This document shows, piece after piece, positions 44,781 to 52,620 of a DNA stretch of 64,000 nucleotides. Every line of letters starts with the position of its first letter. The stretch's first letter is position 1. The notes beneath the pieces were generated by a model. It saw only the letters and a list, made by a program, of their open reading frames with translations. It ran no database searches and was not told the origin of the DNA. The position numbers and the translations under genes were made by a program. The stretch is from JANPBY01 sp963805505 (GTDB lineage: Bacteria; Actinomycetota; Actinomycetes; DATJPE01). Location of the stretch: the NCBI GenBank assembly GCA_963805505.1, contig CAWDUP010000002.1, positions 62,001 to 126,000 on the forward strand. The letters are read 5' to 3'.

Positions 44781-46247
44781 TTGAGTGACTCTGTGCCCGA
44801 CTCCGCACGGCCAACCGACTACGCCGCTGCCCTGGGCCGGGTCGCGACCGAACTGGACCTCCTCGTCGAGCATGGTGCCAGCGATGCGCTCCGGCGCCGC
44901 GCGGCGTGGACCGCTGCGCTCGATCAACCGTTGCCCGAGGCGGGAGTGGGCGCCGCGGCTGTCCTCGAGGAGATCGCTGAGAACCTGATCCCCAACGGCA
45001 GCCGGATCTCCGATCCGCGTTGCTGGGGCTGGATCGTCTCCCTCCCCGGCCCGGTCGCGGTCGCCGCCAGCGCGGCCGGATCGGTCGCGGCCTCCCAGCG
45101 CTACACGATCAACGCCTTCAACCTGCTCGAAGAGCTCTCGCTCAGCTGGTTGGCGCAGCTGTGCGGTCTCGACTCGACCCAGATGCGCGGCATCTATTCC
45201 AGCGGCGGTTCCGTCGCCAACCTGGTCGCCCTGGGGGCAGCCCGGCAGTGGGCCTTCGAGCAGCGTGGCGTCGACCCTGCCGCGGATGGGATCGGGGGCA
45301 CGACAGTCGCCATCTACGCCTCCGAGGAGACCCACCACACCGTCCACCGGGCGGCCGCCGTCCTCGGCCTCGGCCGCTCCAGCGTGCGACCGATCCCCGT
45401 GGATGACCGTCAGCAGATGCGCCCCGATGACCTGCTCGCGTGCCTCAGTCGCGACATCGCGGCGGGCGTGCTGCCGGTGGCCATCGTCGCCAACGCGGGC
45501 ACCACCAACACCGGCGCCATCGACCCGCTCCGGGCGGTCGGAACCATCGCGCGGGAGCACGACGTCTGGTTTCACATCGACGGCGCGTATGGCCTGCTCG
45601 GCGGGCTGGACGAGCGGATACGTCACCGTTACGAGGGGGTGGAGCTCGCGGACTCGGCCATCGTCGATCCGCACAAATGGCTGTCCGCGCCGACCGGCAT
45701 CGCCGCCACGTTCGTCCGCGATCGCTCGATCCTGCATCGCGCCTTCACCCAGGAGCCAGCGCCCTATCTCGAAACCGTGTTCTCGGGGGACGGACTCGAC
45801 ATCCAGACATCCATGGAACACGTCGGGATCCCCTACTCGGAGTTCGGAGTTGAGCTCTCCGCCCCACCGCGGGGTGCGGTCGTGTGGAGCATCCTGCGCG
45901 AGCTTGGCCGCTCCGGTGTCGCCCGGCGGATCCGCGCGGACAACGACCACGCGCTGCGTCTCGCCGAGCTCTCCGAGGCTCACCCAAAGCTGGAGCTGAT
46001 GGCTGCGCCGGCCTTGTCGATTACCTGTTTTCGTTATAAGACAACGGGAATCGATGACCTGGACGCGTTCAACGAGGCGCTCTACTACCGCCTCATCCGC
46101 GAGACGCCGTACATGCCCAGCACGACTCGAGTACGAGGCGCGCTGGCCCTTCGACCATGTTTCGTCAACGACCGGACCAGACCAGAGCACATCGACGGCA
46201 TGGTCGAGGCCGTGGTGGCCATCGGCGACTCGATGGCGACCGGCTGA
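44781..46247 (+). CDS. PLP-dependent group II decarboxylase-like enzyme
   Basis: A 488-residue protein of the aromatic/glutamate decarboxylase fold. The PLP lysine is Lys299 in VDPHKWLSAPTG, with His185/His186 (EETHHTVHRAA), Asp267 (FHIDGAYGLL) and the NAGTTNTGAID block. TTG 44781 is used as the start; GTG 44793 is an alternative. It would decarboxylate an amino acid, probably aromatic or aspartate/glutamate type; specificity is not readable. A short low-GC stretch (46016-46056) carries unusual codons. It is followed closely by fbiA. Confidence 0.85.
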   Translation: MSDSVPDSARPTDYAAALGRVATELDLLVEHGASDALRRRAAWTAALDQPLPEAGVGAAAVLEEIAENLIPNGSRISDPRCWGWIVSLPGPVAVAASAAGSVAASQRYTINAFNLLEELSLSWLAQLCGLDSTQMRGIYSSGGSVANLVALGAARQWAFEQRGVDPAADGIGGTTVAIYASEETHHTVHRAAAVLGLGRSSVRPIPVDDRQQMRPDDLLACLSRDIAAGVLPVAIVANAGTTNTGAIDPLRAVGTIAREHDVWFHIDGAYGLLGGLDERIRHRYEGVELADSAIVDPHKWLSAPTGIAATFVRDRSILHRAFTQEPAPYLETVFSGDGLDIQTSMEHVGIPYSEFGVELSAPPRGAVVWSILRELGRSGVARRIRADNDHALRLAELSEAHPKLELMAAPALSITCFRYKTTGIDDLDAFNEALYYRLIRETPYMPSTTRVRGALALRPCFVNDRTRPEHIDGMVEAVVAIGDSMATG

Positions 46248-46259
46248 GAGACTGCCTGC

Positions 46260-47240
46260 ATGCAGATCACGGCCCTGGCGGGGGGCATCGGCGGTGCCCG
46301 GTTCTTGCGTGGGCTTCGAGACAACCTCGCGGGAGATCCGACGTACGGTCCGCAGGGCACCGATCCGGCAGAGATCACCGTCATCGGCAACACCGCTGAC
46401 GACATCACCCTGTTCGGACTGCGGGTGTGCCCCGACCTCGACACGTTGATGTACACCCTCGGCGGGGGGATTCACGAAGAGCAGGGCTGGGGTCGGGCTG
46501 ACGAGACCTTTGCGGTCAAGGAAGAGCTCGCGGTGTACGGACTCGAGCCGCAGTGGTTCGGCCTCGGCGACCGGGACGTCGCCACGCACGTCGTCCGCAC
46601 CTTGATGCTCGACCAGGGCTACCCGCTGTCTCAGGTGACCGAGGCCCTGTGCTCCCGCTGGAAGCCCGGAGTCCGCCTGCTCCCGATGAGCGACGACCGG
46701 GTCGAGACCCACGTCGTCATCGAGGAATCGGGGGCTCGGCGGGCCATCCACTTCCAGGAGTGGTGGGTGCGCCTCCATGCCTCCGTCCCCGCCCTCGAGA
46801 TCCTTCCGGTGGGCGTCGAGGACGCCAAGCCGGCTCCCGGGGTCCTCGAAGCGCTGGCCACCGCAGACGTGGTGCTCCTCCCTCCCTCCAACCCCGTCGT
46901 ATCGATCGGCACCATCCTGGCCGTGCCTGGCGTTCGGGACGCCGTAGTGGCCACGGCTGCACCGGTCGTGGGGGTCTCCCCGATCATTGGTGGCGCACCG
47001 GTTCGCGGAATGGCCGATGCCTGCCTGACAGCCTTGGGAATCGAGACCTCCGCACAGGCCGTCGGTGAGCTCTACGCAGGTCTGATCGACGGTTGGCTCG
47101 TCGCAGAAAACGAGCAGGACGTCGCACTTCCGGCTGTCCGGGTCGAGCGGCGTCCGTTGCTGATGTCCGATCCGGAGACGACTCAGGCGCTCGCCCGAGC
47201 CGCCTTCGACGTTGCCCTCGACCTGCGCCTGGCAACGTGA
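46260..47240 (+). CDS. fbiA: 2-phospho-L-lactate transferase (F420 biosynthesis)
   Basis: A 326-residue CofD/FbiA protein. N-terminal ITALAGGIGGARFLRGL, NTADDITLFGLRVCPDLDTL and TLGGGIHEEQGWGR are strongly conserved family blocks. It transfers a phospholactyl-type group from the LPPG/EPPG intermediate to Fo, making F420-0 or its dehydro form. The fbiB start lies in its stop codon (GTGA), as in mycobacteria. Its presence implies F420-dependent enzymes elsewhere in the genome. Confidence 0.95.
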   Translation: MQITALAGGIGGARFLRGLRDNLAGDPTYGPQGTDPAEITVIGNTADDITLFGLRVCPDLDTLMYTLGGGIHEEQGWGRADETFAVKEELAVYGLEPQWFGLGDRDVATHVVRTLMLDQGYPLSQVTEALCSRWKPGVRLLPMSDDRVETHVVIEESGARRAIHFQEWWVRLHASVPALEILPVGVEDAKPAPGVLEALATADVVLLPPSNPVVSIGTILAVPGVRDAVVATAAPVVGVSPIIGGAPVRGMADACLTALGIETSAQAVGELYAGLIDGWLVAENEQDVALPAVRVERRPLLMSDPETTQALARAAFDVALDLRLAT

Positions 47241-48520
47241 GCACCCTCACGGTCCGCGGGGTCGACGGCATGCCCGAGGTTGCGCCCGGTGACGACCTGG
47301 GCGCACTCATCGCGCTCGCGCAGCCTCCCTTGGTTGACGGGGACATCGTGGTCGTGACGAGCAAGATCGTCAGCAAGTCTGAGAACCGGATCACCCGGGC
47401 CGACACCAGGGAAGCCGCGATCGATGCGGAGACCGTCCGGGTCGTGGCGACCCGCGGAGAGACCCGCATCGTCGAGACCCGGCACGGCCTGGTGCTGGCG
47501 GCAGCCGGCGTCGACGCGTCCAACACCGCTCCCGGCACCGTGCTCCTGCTTCCCGAGGACCCCGATGCCTCGGCCCGCCGGATCCGCGCACGGCTGCGGG
47601 AGCTGTTGGACGTACAGGTGGCGGTGATCGTCAGCGACACGGCCGGCCGACCCTGGCGGATCGGGCTGACCGATCTGGCCATCGGCGTGGCTGGCCTCGA
47701 GTCCCTCGATGACCATCGCGGCCGCCGGGACCCGGAGGGTCGGGAGTTGGCCATGACCGTCACCGCAGTGGCAGACGAGGTGGCTGCCGCGGCCGAGCTC
47801 GTCAAGGGCAAGTTGTCACGAGTCCCGGTTGCGGTCGTGTCCGGGCTCGCCCACCTGATGACAGATGACGACGGGCCAGGCGCAGCCGCACTGATCCGCC
47901 CGGCGGAGGAGGACATGTTCCGTCTCGGCCACCGCGAAGTCGTTCCTGCCCGCAGGACCGTGCGGGCGTTCACTGACGACCCGGTCGACCGGGCGGACGT
48001 ACTGCGGGCTGTCGCAGCGGCCGTGACCGCCCCAGCCCCTCACCACACGACGCCTTGGCGGTTCGTCCTGCTCGAAGACTCCCAGCGACGGGAACGGCTT
48101 CTCGACGCCATGCGCGCAGCATGGACCGAAGACCTGCGCCGAGACGGCTTCACCGATGAGCAGATCACGCGCCGACTCCGTCGAGGTGACGTGCTTCGAG
48201 CAGCCCCCTACCTCGTGGTGCCGTGCCTGGTTGCCGAGGGCGCGCACGCCTATCCCGACGCGCGACGGGCGACGGCCGAGCGGGAGATGTTCCTCGTGGC
48301 TGCCGGAGCTGGGGTCGAGAATCTGTTGGTAGCACTGGCTGCCGAAGGTCTCGGGTCGGGCTGGGTCTCGTCAACGATGTTCTGCCGCGACGTCGTCCGG
48401 TTCGAGCTCGACCTGCCCGACACCTGGGACCCGCTCGGCGCAGTCGCGGTCGGCTATCCGGCCGCGCCGCCGGCCGAGCGTCCGGGCCGAAACCCGATGG
48501 ACTTCACGGTCCTGCGATGA
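47237..48520 (+). CDS. fbiB: coenzyme F420-0:L-glutamate ligase, two-domain
   Basis: A 427-residue FbiB from GTG 47237, overlapping the fbiA stop. The N-terminal CofE domain (1 to about 245) has DGDIVVVTSKIVSKSENR and VIVSDTAGRPWRIGLTDLAIG. The C-terminal domain (about 250-427) is nitroreductase-like (RRTVRAFTDDPVDRADVLRAV), the part that binds F420 and FMN in mycobacterial FbiB. It adds gamma-linked glutamates and reduces dehydro-F420-0. Both domains look intact. Confidence 0.94.
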   Translation: MSTLTVRGVDGMPEVAPGDDLGALIALAQPPLVDGDIVVVTSKIVSKSENRITRADTREAAIDAETVRVVATRGETRIVETRHGLVLAAAGVDASNTAPGTVLLLPEDPDASARRIRARLRELLDVQVAVIVSDTAGRPWRIGLTDLAIGVAGLESLDDHRGRRDPEGRELAMTVTAVADEVAAAAELVKGKLSRVPVAVVSGLAHLMTDDDGPGAAALIRPAEEDMFRLGHREVVPARRTVRAFTDDPVDRADVLRAVAAAVTAPAPHHTTPWRFVLLEDSQRRERLLDAMRAAWTEDLRRDGFTDEQITRRLRRGDVLRAAPYLVVPCLVAEGAHAYPDARRATAEREMFLVAAGAGVENLLVALAAEGLGSGWVSSTMFCRDVVRFELDLPDTWDPLGAVAVGYPAAPPAERPGRNPMDFTVLR

Positions 48521-49036
48521 GTGGCGGTCTCGGGGACCGACGTGGCTGACCTGATGTGGCTGCGCGCGGCAGCCCTCCTGTGCGACCTGAACGGAACCCT
48601 CATCACGGCACAGCGACTGGACGGCGCGGACGCCGTCGCGCGGCCAGGTGTCGCCATGGTGCTCACCGAGCTGCAAGGGCTGGGGGCGCCCTGGGGCATC
48701 GTCACGTCGGTGGGGCGCCAAACTGCGAGCGCAGCCCTGCGTGCCGCGGATCTCCCCCTGCCCCCGGTGCTGGTCACCGCGGATGACGTTGCTGCGAACA
48801 AGCCCTCGCCAGAGGGCTATCTGGCCGCTGCCCGGTCGCTGGCCGCGGCACCGGAGCAGTGCCTGGTCGTGGAAGACACCGACTGGGGAATCGAGGCGGG
48901 TCTGGCCAGCGGTGCTCGCGTGCTCACCGTCGACGAGCAGCTGGCAGCCCGGGACGACCGGGTCCGCCTGTTCCGCTGGGCCGACGTCGTCGACGTCCGC
49001 GGCGGCCCCGACGACGTCGTCCTCCACCTGCGGTAG
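48521..49036 (+). CDS. HAD family hydrolase with altered motif I
   Basis: A 171-residue small HAD-like protein beginning at GTG 48521, directly after the fbiB stop. Motif I reads LLCDLNGTLI, where the second aspartate of the usual DxDGT is asparagine. Motif II (GIVTSVG), motif III lysine (ANKPSPEGY) and motif IV (VVEDTDWGIEAG) are present. The lost general acid/base residue suggests reduced phosphatase activity or a different reaction. Position after fbiAB suggests a link to F420 or phospholactate metabolism, but this is only inference. Confidence 0.75.
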   Translation: MAVSGTDVADLMWLRAAALLCDLNGTLITAQRLDGADAVARPGVAMVLTELQGLGAPWGIVTSVGRQTASAALRAADLPLPPVLVTADDVAANKPSPEGYLAAARSLAAAPEQCLVVEDTDWGIEAGLASGARVLTVDEQLAARDDRVRLFRWADVVDVRGGPDDVVLHLR

Positions 49037-49084
49037 CACAGCCAACGACCTGCGTGTCTTCGGGCACGCGGGATTGGTCAGTAA

Positions 49085-49778
49085 TCACCTCTGCGACGGA
49101 CATTTCGGCGGGCAACCAACCCAGCCGCAAGATAGTAACGAGGAGAAGGCTGTGTTCGTGGGGACGTCGAGGCTGACGAGGACCGCGCCGCTGAGGTCGG
49201 TGATGACCGCCCCACCATCGGCTTGAGTGGCCAGGAAGCGTTTGCCGTCTGGGGACCAGGCGACCGAACCTCGAAACCCGCGCAGTTCATCTACGCCGCC
49301 GGCCAGGGTCGTGACGAAGACCGTCCCCGGATCTTTCGAGTCGCGGTGCGCCGCTTCCTGCCAGGCAACCTGCGTCGCGTCCGGGGACCAAGACAATCCC
49401 GTAATTGAAACCTGGTTGCTCGATCCTTCAGCGAGGAGTCGGCTCTGCCCCGTGGAGACATAGACGTAGGCCATGGGCGGGATCGGCTGGCCACCGATCG
49501 TGTCCAGCCATCGGGTGGGCGTGTAGATGCGCGAGGGCAGCCCCTGGCCCGGTCCGAGCCCGCTGTTACCGGGAAGCACCGGGGTCGCGGACGTCCCGCC
49601 AGCGAGCAGTCCCACCGTTGCCGCGATCAAGACAACCGCAACAGCCCCAACGGCGCCGCCGACCCTGGTGCGCACCCGGCGACGGGCTCCGCTGCGCCAG
49701 GCCACGTCCGCGGCTCGTCCACGGCTCTGACACGGTGACCGTCGAGGCCACCTCGTCGAACACCTCGCGCAAGCTCAC
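49085..49778 (-). pseudogene. decayed WD40/TolB-like membrane-anchored protein
   Basis: The natural start is GTG 49778 (VSLREVFDEVASTVTVSEP), with a GGAGGT site six bases upstream. After about 20 codons the reading moves to another frame (AADVAWRSGARRRVRTRVGG) near 49715-49725, by one extra base. A membrane helix (VGAVAVVLIAATVGLLAGG) and two propeller-like blades (ITGLSWSPDATQVAWQE, SVAWSPDGKRFLATQ) follow. The product ends early with an unrelated-looking tail, well short of the usual 350-400 residues. Upstream is the sigma-factor remnant normally paired with such genes. Confidence 0.65.
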
Positions 49779-49973
49779 GACAGCACCTCCGAAGTATCCA
49801 AGCCGCCGTTGATCTCCTGGATCGGGGAGCAGGCCGGCGAGCGCCGGGCCCATCGCGCGCAGCCGTCGCAGACTGTCGTGGGTCTGAGACTTCACCGTGC
49901 CAACCGAACAACCCAAGATCGCGGCGGTCTCGGCCTCTGAACGATCCTCGTAGTAACGAAGTGCTCGGATCTG
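49775..49973 (-). pseudogene. SigE-family ECF sigma factor remnant
   Basis: Only the region 4 helix-turn-helix survives: IRALRYYEDRSEAETAAIL, CSVGTVKSQTHDSLRRLRAM. Everything N-terminal, including region 2, is missing at about 49975, where the cupin gene promoter begins. One extra base in the CCAGGAG stretch (about 49816-49822) also breaks the end. Restoring it gives a natural finish EINGGLDTSEVLS with its TGA overlapping the next gene's GTG. Two lesions in one short gene argue for true decay. Confidence 0.65.
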
Positions 49974-50013
49974 AGAACTCCGACCCGCTCCGGGCACCAC
50001 TAAGGTCGAACCC

Positions 50014-50478
50014 ATGAACATCGCAGATATCGGCCCCCGCCCTCAGGCGTTCGATCTGGAATCCGAGACCCTCGAGAATCCGAACTACCGCACCGTGGCC
50101 TGGAGCGGCAACTACCTTCAGGTCACTCTCATGTCGATTCCCGTCAACGGTGACATCGGACTAGAGAAGCACGGGGAGACCGACCAGTTCATCCGGCTGG
50201 ATCGCGGCCGCGGCCGCGCGCAGATGGGGCCAGGCAAGGACGAACTGACCTTCGACGAAGAGGTCTCCGACGGCTGGTGCGTCATCGTTCCTGCCGGCAG
50301 CTGGCATAACGTCACCAACATCGGCGACGAGCCGATGCAGGTCTACACCGTCTACGCGCCGCAGCATCACAAGCCGGGCAAGGTGCACCAGACCAAGGCG
50401 ATCGCCGACGCCGACACCGATGACGAACCCGCGGACTGGTCCGTTCAGCCAGACAGGGTCGCCGACCAGCACGCCTAG
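50014..50478 (+). CDS. cupin domain protein
   Basis: A 154-residue single cupin. Motif 1 is around IGLEKHGETDQFIRLDRGRGRAQMG (core LEKHGETDQF) and motif 2 PAGSWHNVTN (about 93-102), with His56, Glu58/Gln61 and His98 as likely metal ligands. The C-terminal tail has HHKPGKVHQTKA and acidic residues. This is a widespread small cytosolic cupin, annotated sometimes as a mannose-6-phosphate isomerase-like cupin; activity is unproven. It adjoins the decayed sigma gene. Confidence 0.82.
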   Translation: MNIADIGPRPQAFDLESETLENPNYRTVAWSGNYLQVTLMSIPVNGDIGLEKHGETDQFIRLDRGRGRAQMGPGKDELTFDEEVSDGWCVIVPAGSWHNVTNIGDEPMQVYTVYAPQHHKPGKVHQTKAIADADTDDEPADWSVQPDRVADQHA

Positions 50479-50602
50479 CTAGAGCACCGGATCAGAACCG
50501 GCGGGCGGCCCGACGCGCACCTCATGGGGTGCGCCGCCGACCAGGGTGCGCACCCGGCGACGAGCTCAGCCGCCGGCTAAGTCGCCGAACTCGGGGCTTA
50601 CG

Positions 50603-51529
50603 TCAACGGGAGCGATGGTCCAACGGGGCGTAGCGCGGGCCGCGGCGCGGCTTGCTGATTCCGGACAGCTCGATCATCCGGACGACGCGATAGCGATGGC
50701 CACCCCACGGTTCGAGGAGCTCGAGCATGCGGGCATCGTCACCCTCCATCTCTCCGGTGAGGGCAAAGATCACTTGTCCCGCAAGATGAAAGTCCCCCAC
50801 CGACACCGCGTCGGGGTCGCCGAAGGCTCGCTGCCGGACCTCGGCCGCCGTCCAAACTCCTACCCCAGGCAGCACTCGCAGCGCCTTCTCGACCTGCTCG
50901 AGCGGCAGGGCAAGGGTCCGCTCGAGCGCAGCAGCGCGCCGCGCCGCCCCGACGATGGTTCGGGAACGCTCAGGCCCGACACCCGCGCGGTGCCAGTCCC
51001 AGGACGGAACCTGCGCCCACACCGCGGGCTCGGGGACGACGTACAACCCCGGTGGACGTGCGTCGACCGGTCCCGGCGCCGGTTCCCCCAAGGTCCGGAC
51101 CAACGTGCGCCATGCATCGCGAGCCTCCCCGCCCGTGACCTTCTGCTCGAGCACGGTGGGAACCAACGCCTCCCACACCAAGCCGGTACGCGGAACCCGC
51201 CAACCCTGATGCCGGCGCCAGGCATCGCGGACCACGGGATGGGCGGGCTCGAAGCCGTCGAAGGTGGTGTCGCTCGCGCCGAGCAGGTCGGGCAGCGTCG
51301 CTTGCAACCAGTCGGCTCCCGGGCCCCAGCCCTCGGCATGCACGGCCCCGTCGGCGGGATCGACCCACAGGTGCTGGGTGCCCGGCCCCTCCGCAGTGCG
51401 GGCGGTGCGCCAGACCCCCGCGAGCGGATCCATCCGAAACGTCGGATCGCCCCGCCCTCGGCGCAGGGATCCGAGGGTCGCTCGAAGGTCAACCGGGCGG
51501 CCTGGCCGCCAGATCCGCAGCGAGCTCAC
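50603..51529 (-). CDS. AlkA-like HhH-GPD DNA glycosylase
   Basis: A 308-residue protein from GTG 51529, overlapping the stop of the nucleotidyltransferase gene (GTGA); an in-frame extension inside that gene is rejected. The helix-hairpin-helix is LPGVGVWTAAEV, followed by FGDPDAVSVGDFHLAGQV with the probable catalytic aspartate. The N-terminal part resembles the AlkA beta domain. It should remove alkylated bases such as 3-methyladenine. Coupling to a sugar nucleotidyltransferase is functionally unrelated but common in actinobacteria. Confidence 0.87.
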   Translation of the reverse strand: MSSLRIWRPGRPVDLRATLGSLRRGRGDPTFRMDPLAGVWRTARTAEGPGTQHLWVDPADGAVHAEGWGPGADWLQATLPDLLGASDTTFDGFEPAHPVVRDAWRRHQGWRVPRTGLVWEALVPTVLEQKVTGGEARDAWRTLVRTLGEPAPGPVDARPPGLYVVPEPAVWAQVPSWDWHRAGVGPERSRTIVGAARRAAALERTLALPLEQVEKALRVLPGVGVWTAAEVRQRAFGDPDAVSVGDFHLAGQVIFALTGEMEGDDARMLELLEPWGGHRYRVVRMIELSGISKPRRGPRYAPLDHRSR

Positions 51530-52602
51530 GCGTCGGAGGAGAACCGGACCGACCCGTCCGGCAAAATCGCGCCCGCACCGACCCGAGCTCCAGGTACCAG
51601 CTCGCAACCAGCGCCGATCACGGCGCCGTCGCCGACCACGACGCCGTCGAGCACCGTGGCCGTACCCACCGCCGCATCGACTCCGAGCGCTGACGCCCGG
51701 ACGACGGCCCCAGCTTCGACCCGGCTCCGGTCCTGCAGCACCGAACCGTCGACGGTGGCTCCAGCCCCCACCACAGCATCCCGGCCCACGACAGTTCCCC
51801 CGGCGACTCGTGCGTCGTCGGCGACCACGGCCCCGTCCAGCAGCAGTCGATCACCCGGAGTCCCGGGCAAGGCCGACGAGGAGATGACGCCCGCGACCAG
51901 ATCGGCTGAGCCGCGAACGTACGCCTCCGGAGTCCCGAGGTCGAGCCAGTACGCCGAGTCGACGTAGCCCTGCACCCGAGCACCCGAATCGAGCAGCCCG
52001 GGGAAGGTCTCTCGCTCGACGGAGACGGCTCTGCCGGCGGGAATGCCGTCGATGACCGAACGTCGAAACACGTAGCAGCCGGCGTTGATCGCGTTGGTCG
52101 GAGGATCGTCGGACTTCTCGACGAATTCGAGCACCCGGCCGTTCGCGTCGGTGGGCACCGAACCGAAAGCGCGGGCGTCATCGACCTCCACGAGGTGCAG
52201 CGTGACGTCGGCAGCTCCGGCGGCGTGCGCGGCCAGCTGACCCACAAGGTCGTGCCCGGACAGCACGTCGCCGTTGAAGATCACGACGGGATCGTCCGGC
52301 GCGCTGAGCAACGAGGCCGCCGCATTGCGGATCCCACCACCTGTCCCCAGCGGCTCCGTCTCGTGCACGTGCACCAGCTCGACGCCGACGTCGGATCCGT
52401 CACCGAGGCTCGCGAACACCTCTGGGCGGTAGGACGTCGCCAGCACCACGCGGGTGACTCCCGCGGCGCGCGCCCGCGCCAGTTGGTGCAGCACGAAGGG
52501 AACACCCGCCACGGGCAGCATGGGTTTGGGGCAGTTGACCGTCAGCGGCCGCAACCTCGTCCCCAGACCGCCCACCAGGAGGACCGCTTCCACCCCATCC
52601 AT
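51526..52602 (-). CDS. manC: NDP-sugar pyrophosphorylase, probable GDP-mannose synthase
   Basis: A 358-residue nucleotidyltransferase with the signature AVLLVGGLGTRLRPLT and PKPMLPVAGVPF at the N-terminus, then VIFNGDVLSGHDL. The C-terminal quarter is a left-handed beta-helix of hexapeptide repeats (VVGRDAVVGAGATVDGSVL). Length matches M. tuberculosis Rv3264c, annotated as mannose-1-phosphate guanylyltransferase, and the synteny agrees. It would use ManB product to make GDP-mannose. Glucose- or other specificity cannot be excluded. Confidence 0.85.
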   Translation of the reverse strand: MDGVEAVLLVGGLGTRLRPLTVNCPKPMLPVAGVPFVLHQLARARAAGVTRVVLATSYRPEVFASLGDGSDVGVELVHVHETEPLGTGGGIRNAAASLLSAPDDPVVIFNGDVLSGHDLVGQLAAHAAGAADVTLHLVEVDDARAFGSVPTDANGRVLEFVEKSDDPPTNAINAGCYVFRRSVIDGIPAGRAVSVERETFPGLLDSGARVQGYVDSAYWLDLGTPEAYVRGSADLVAGVISSSALPGTPGDRLLLDGAVVADDARVAGGTVVGRDAVVGAGATVDGSVLQDRSRVEAGAVVRASALGVDAAVGTATVLDGVVVGDGAVIGAGCELVPGARVGAGAILPDGSVRFSSDA

Positions 52603-52620
52603 GGGTGGAGCCTACGCAGA

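Noticed and set aside
44625..46778. A 717-codon open frame on the minus strand
   Set aside because: It is antisense to the kinase end, the PLP decarboxylase and the fbiA start, all with clear family motifs on the plus strand. High GC keeps the opposite frame open.
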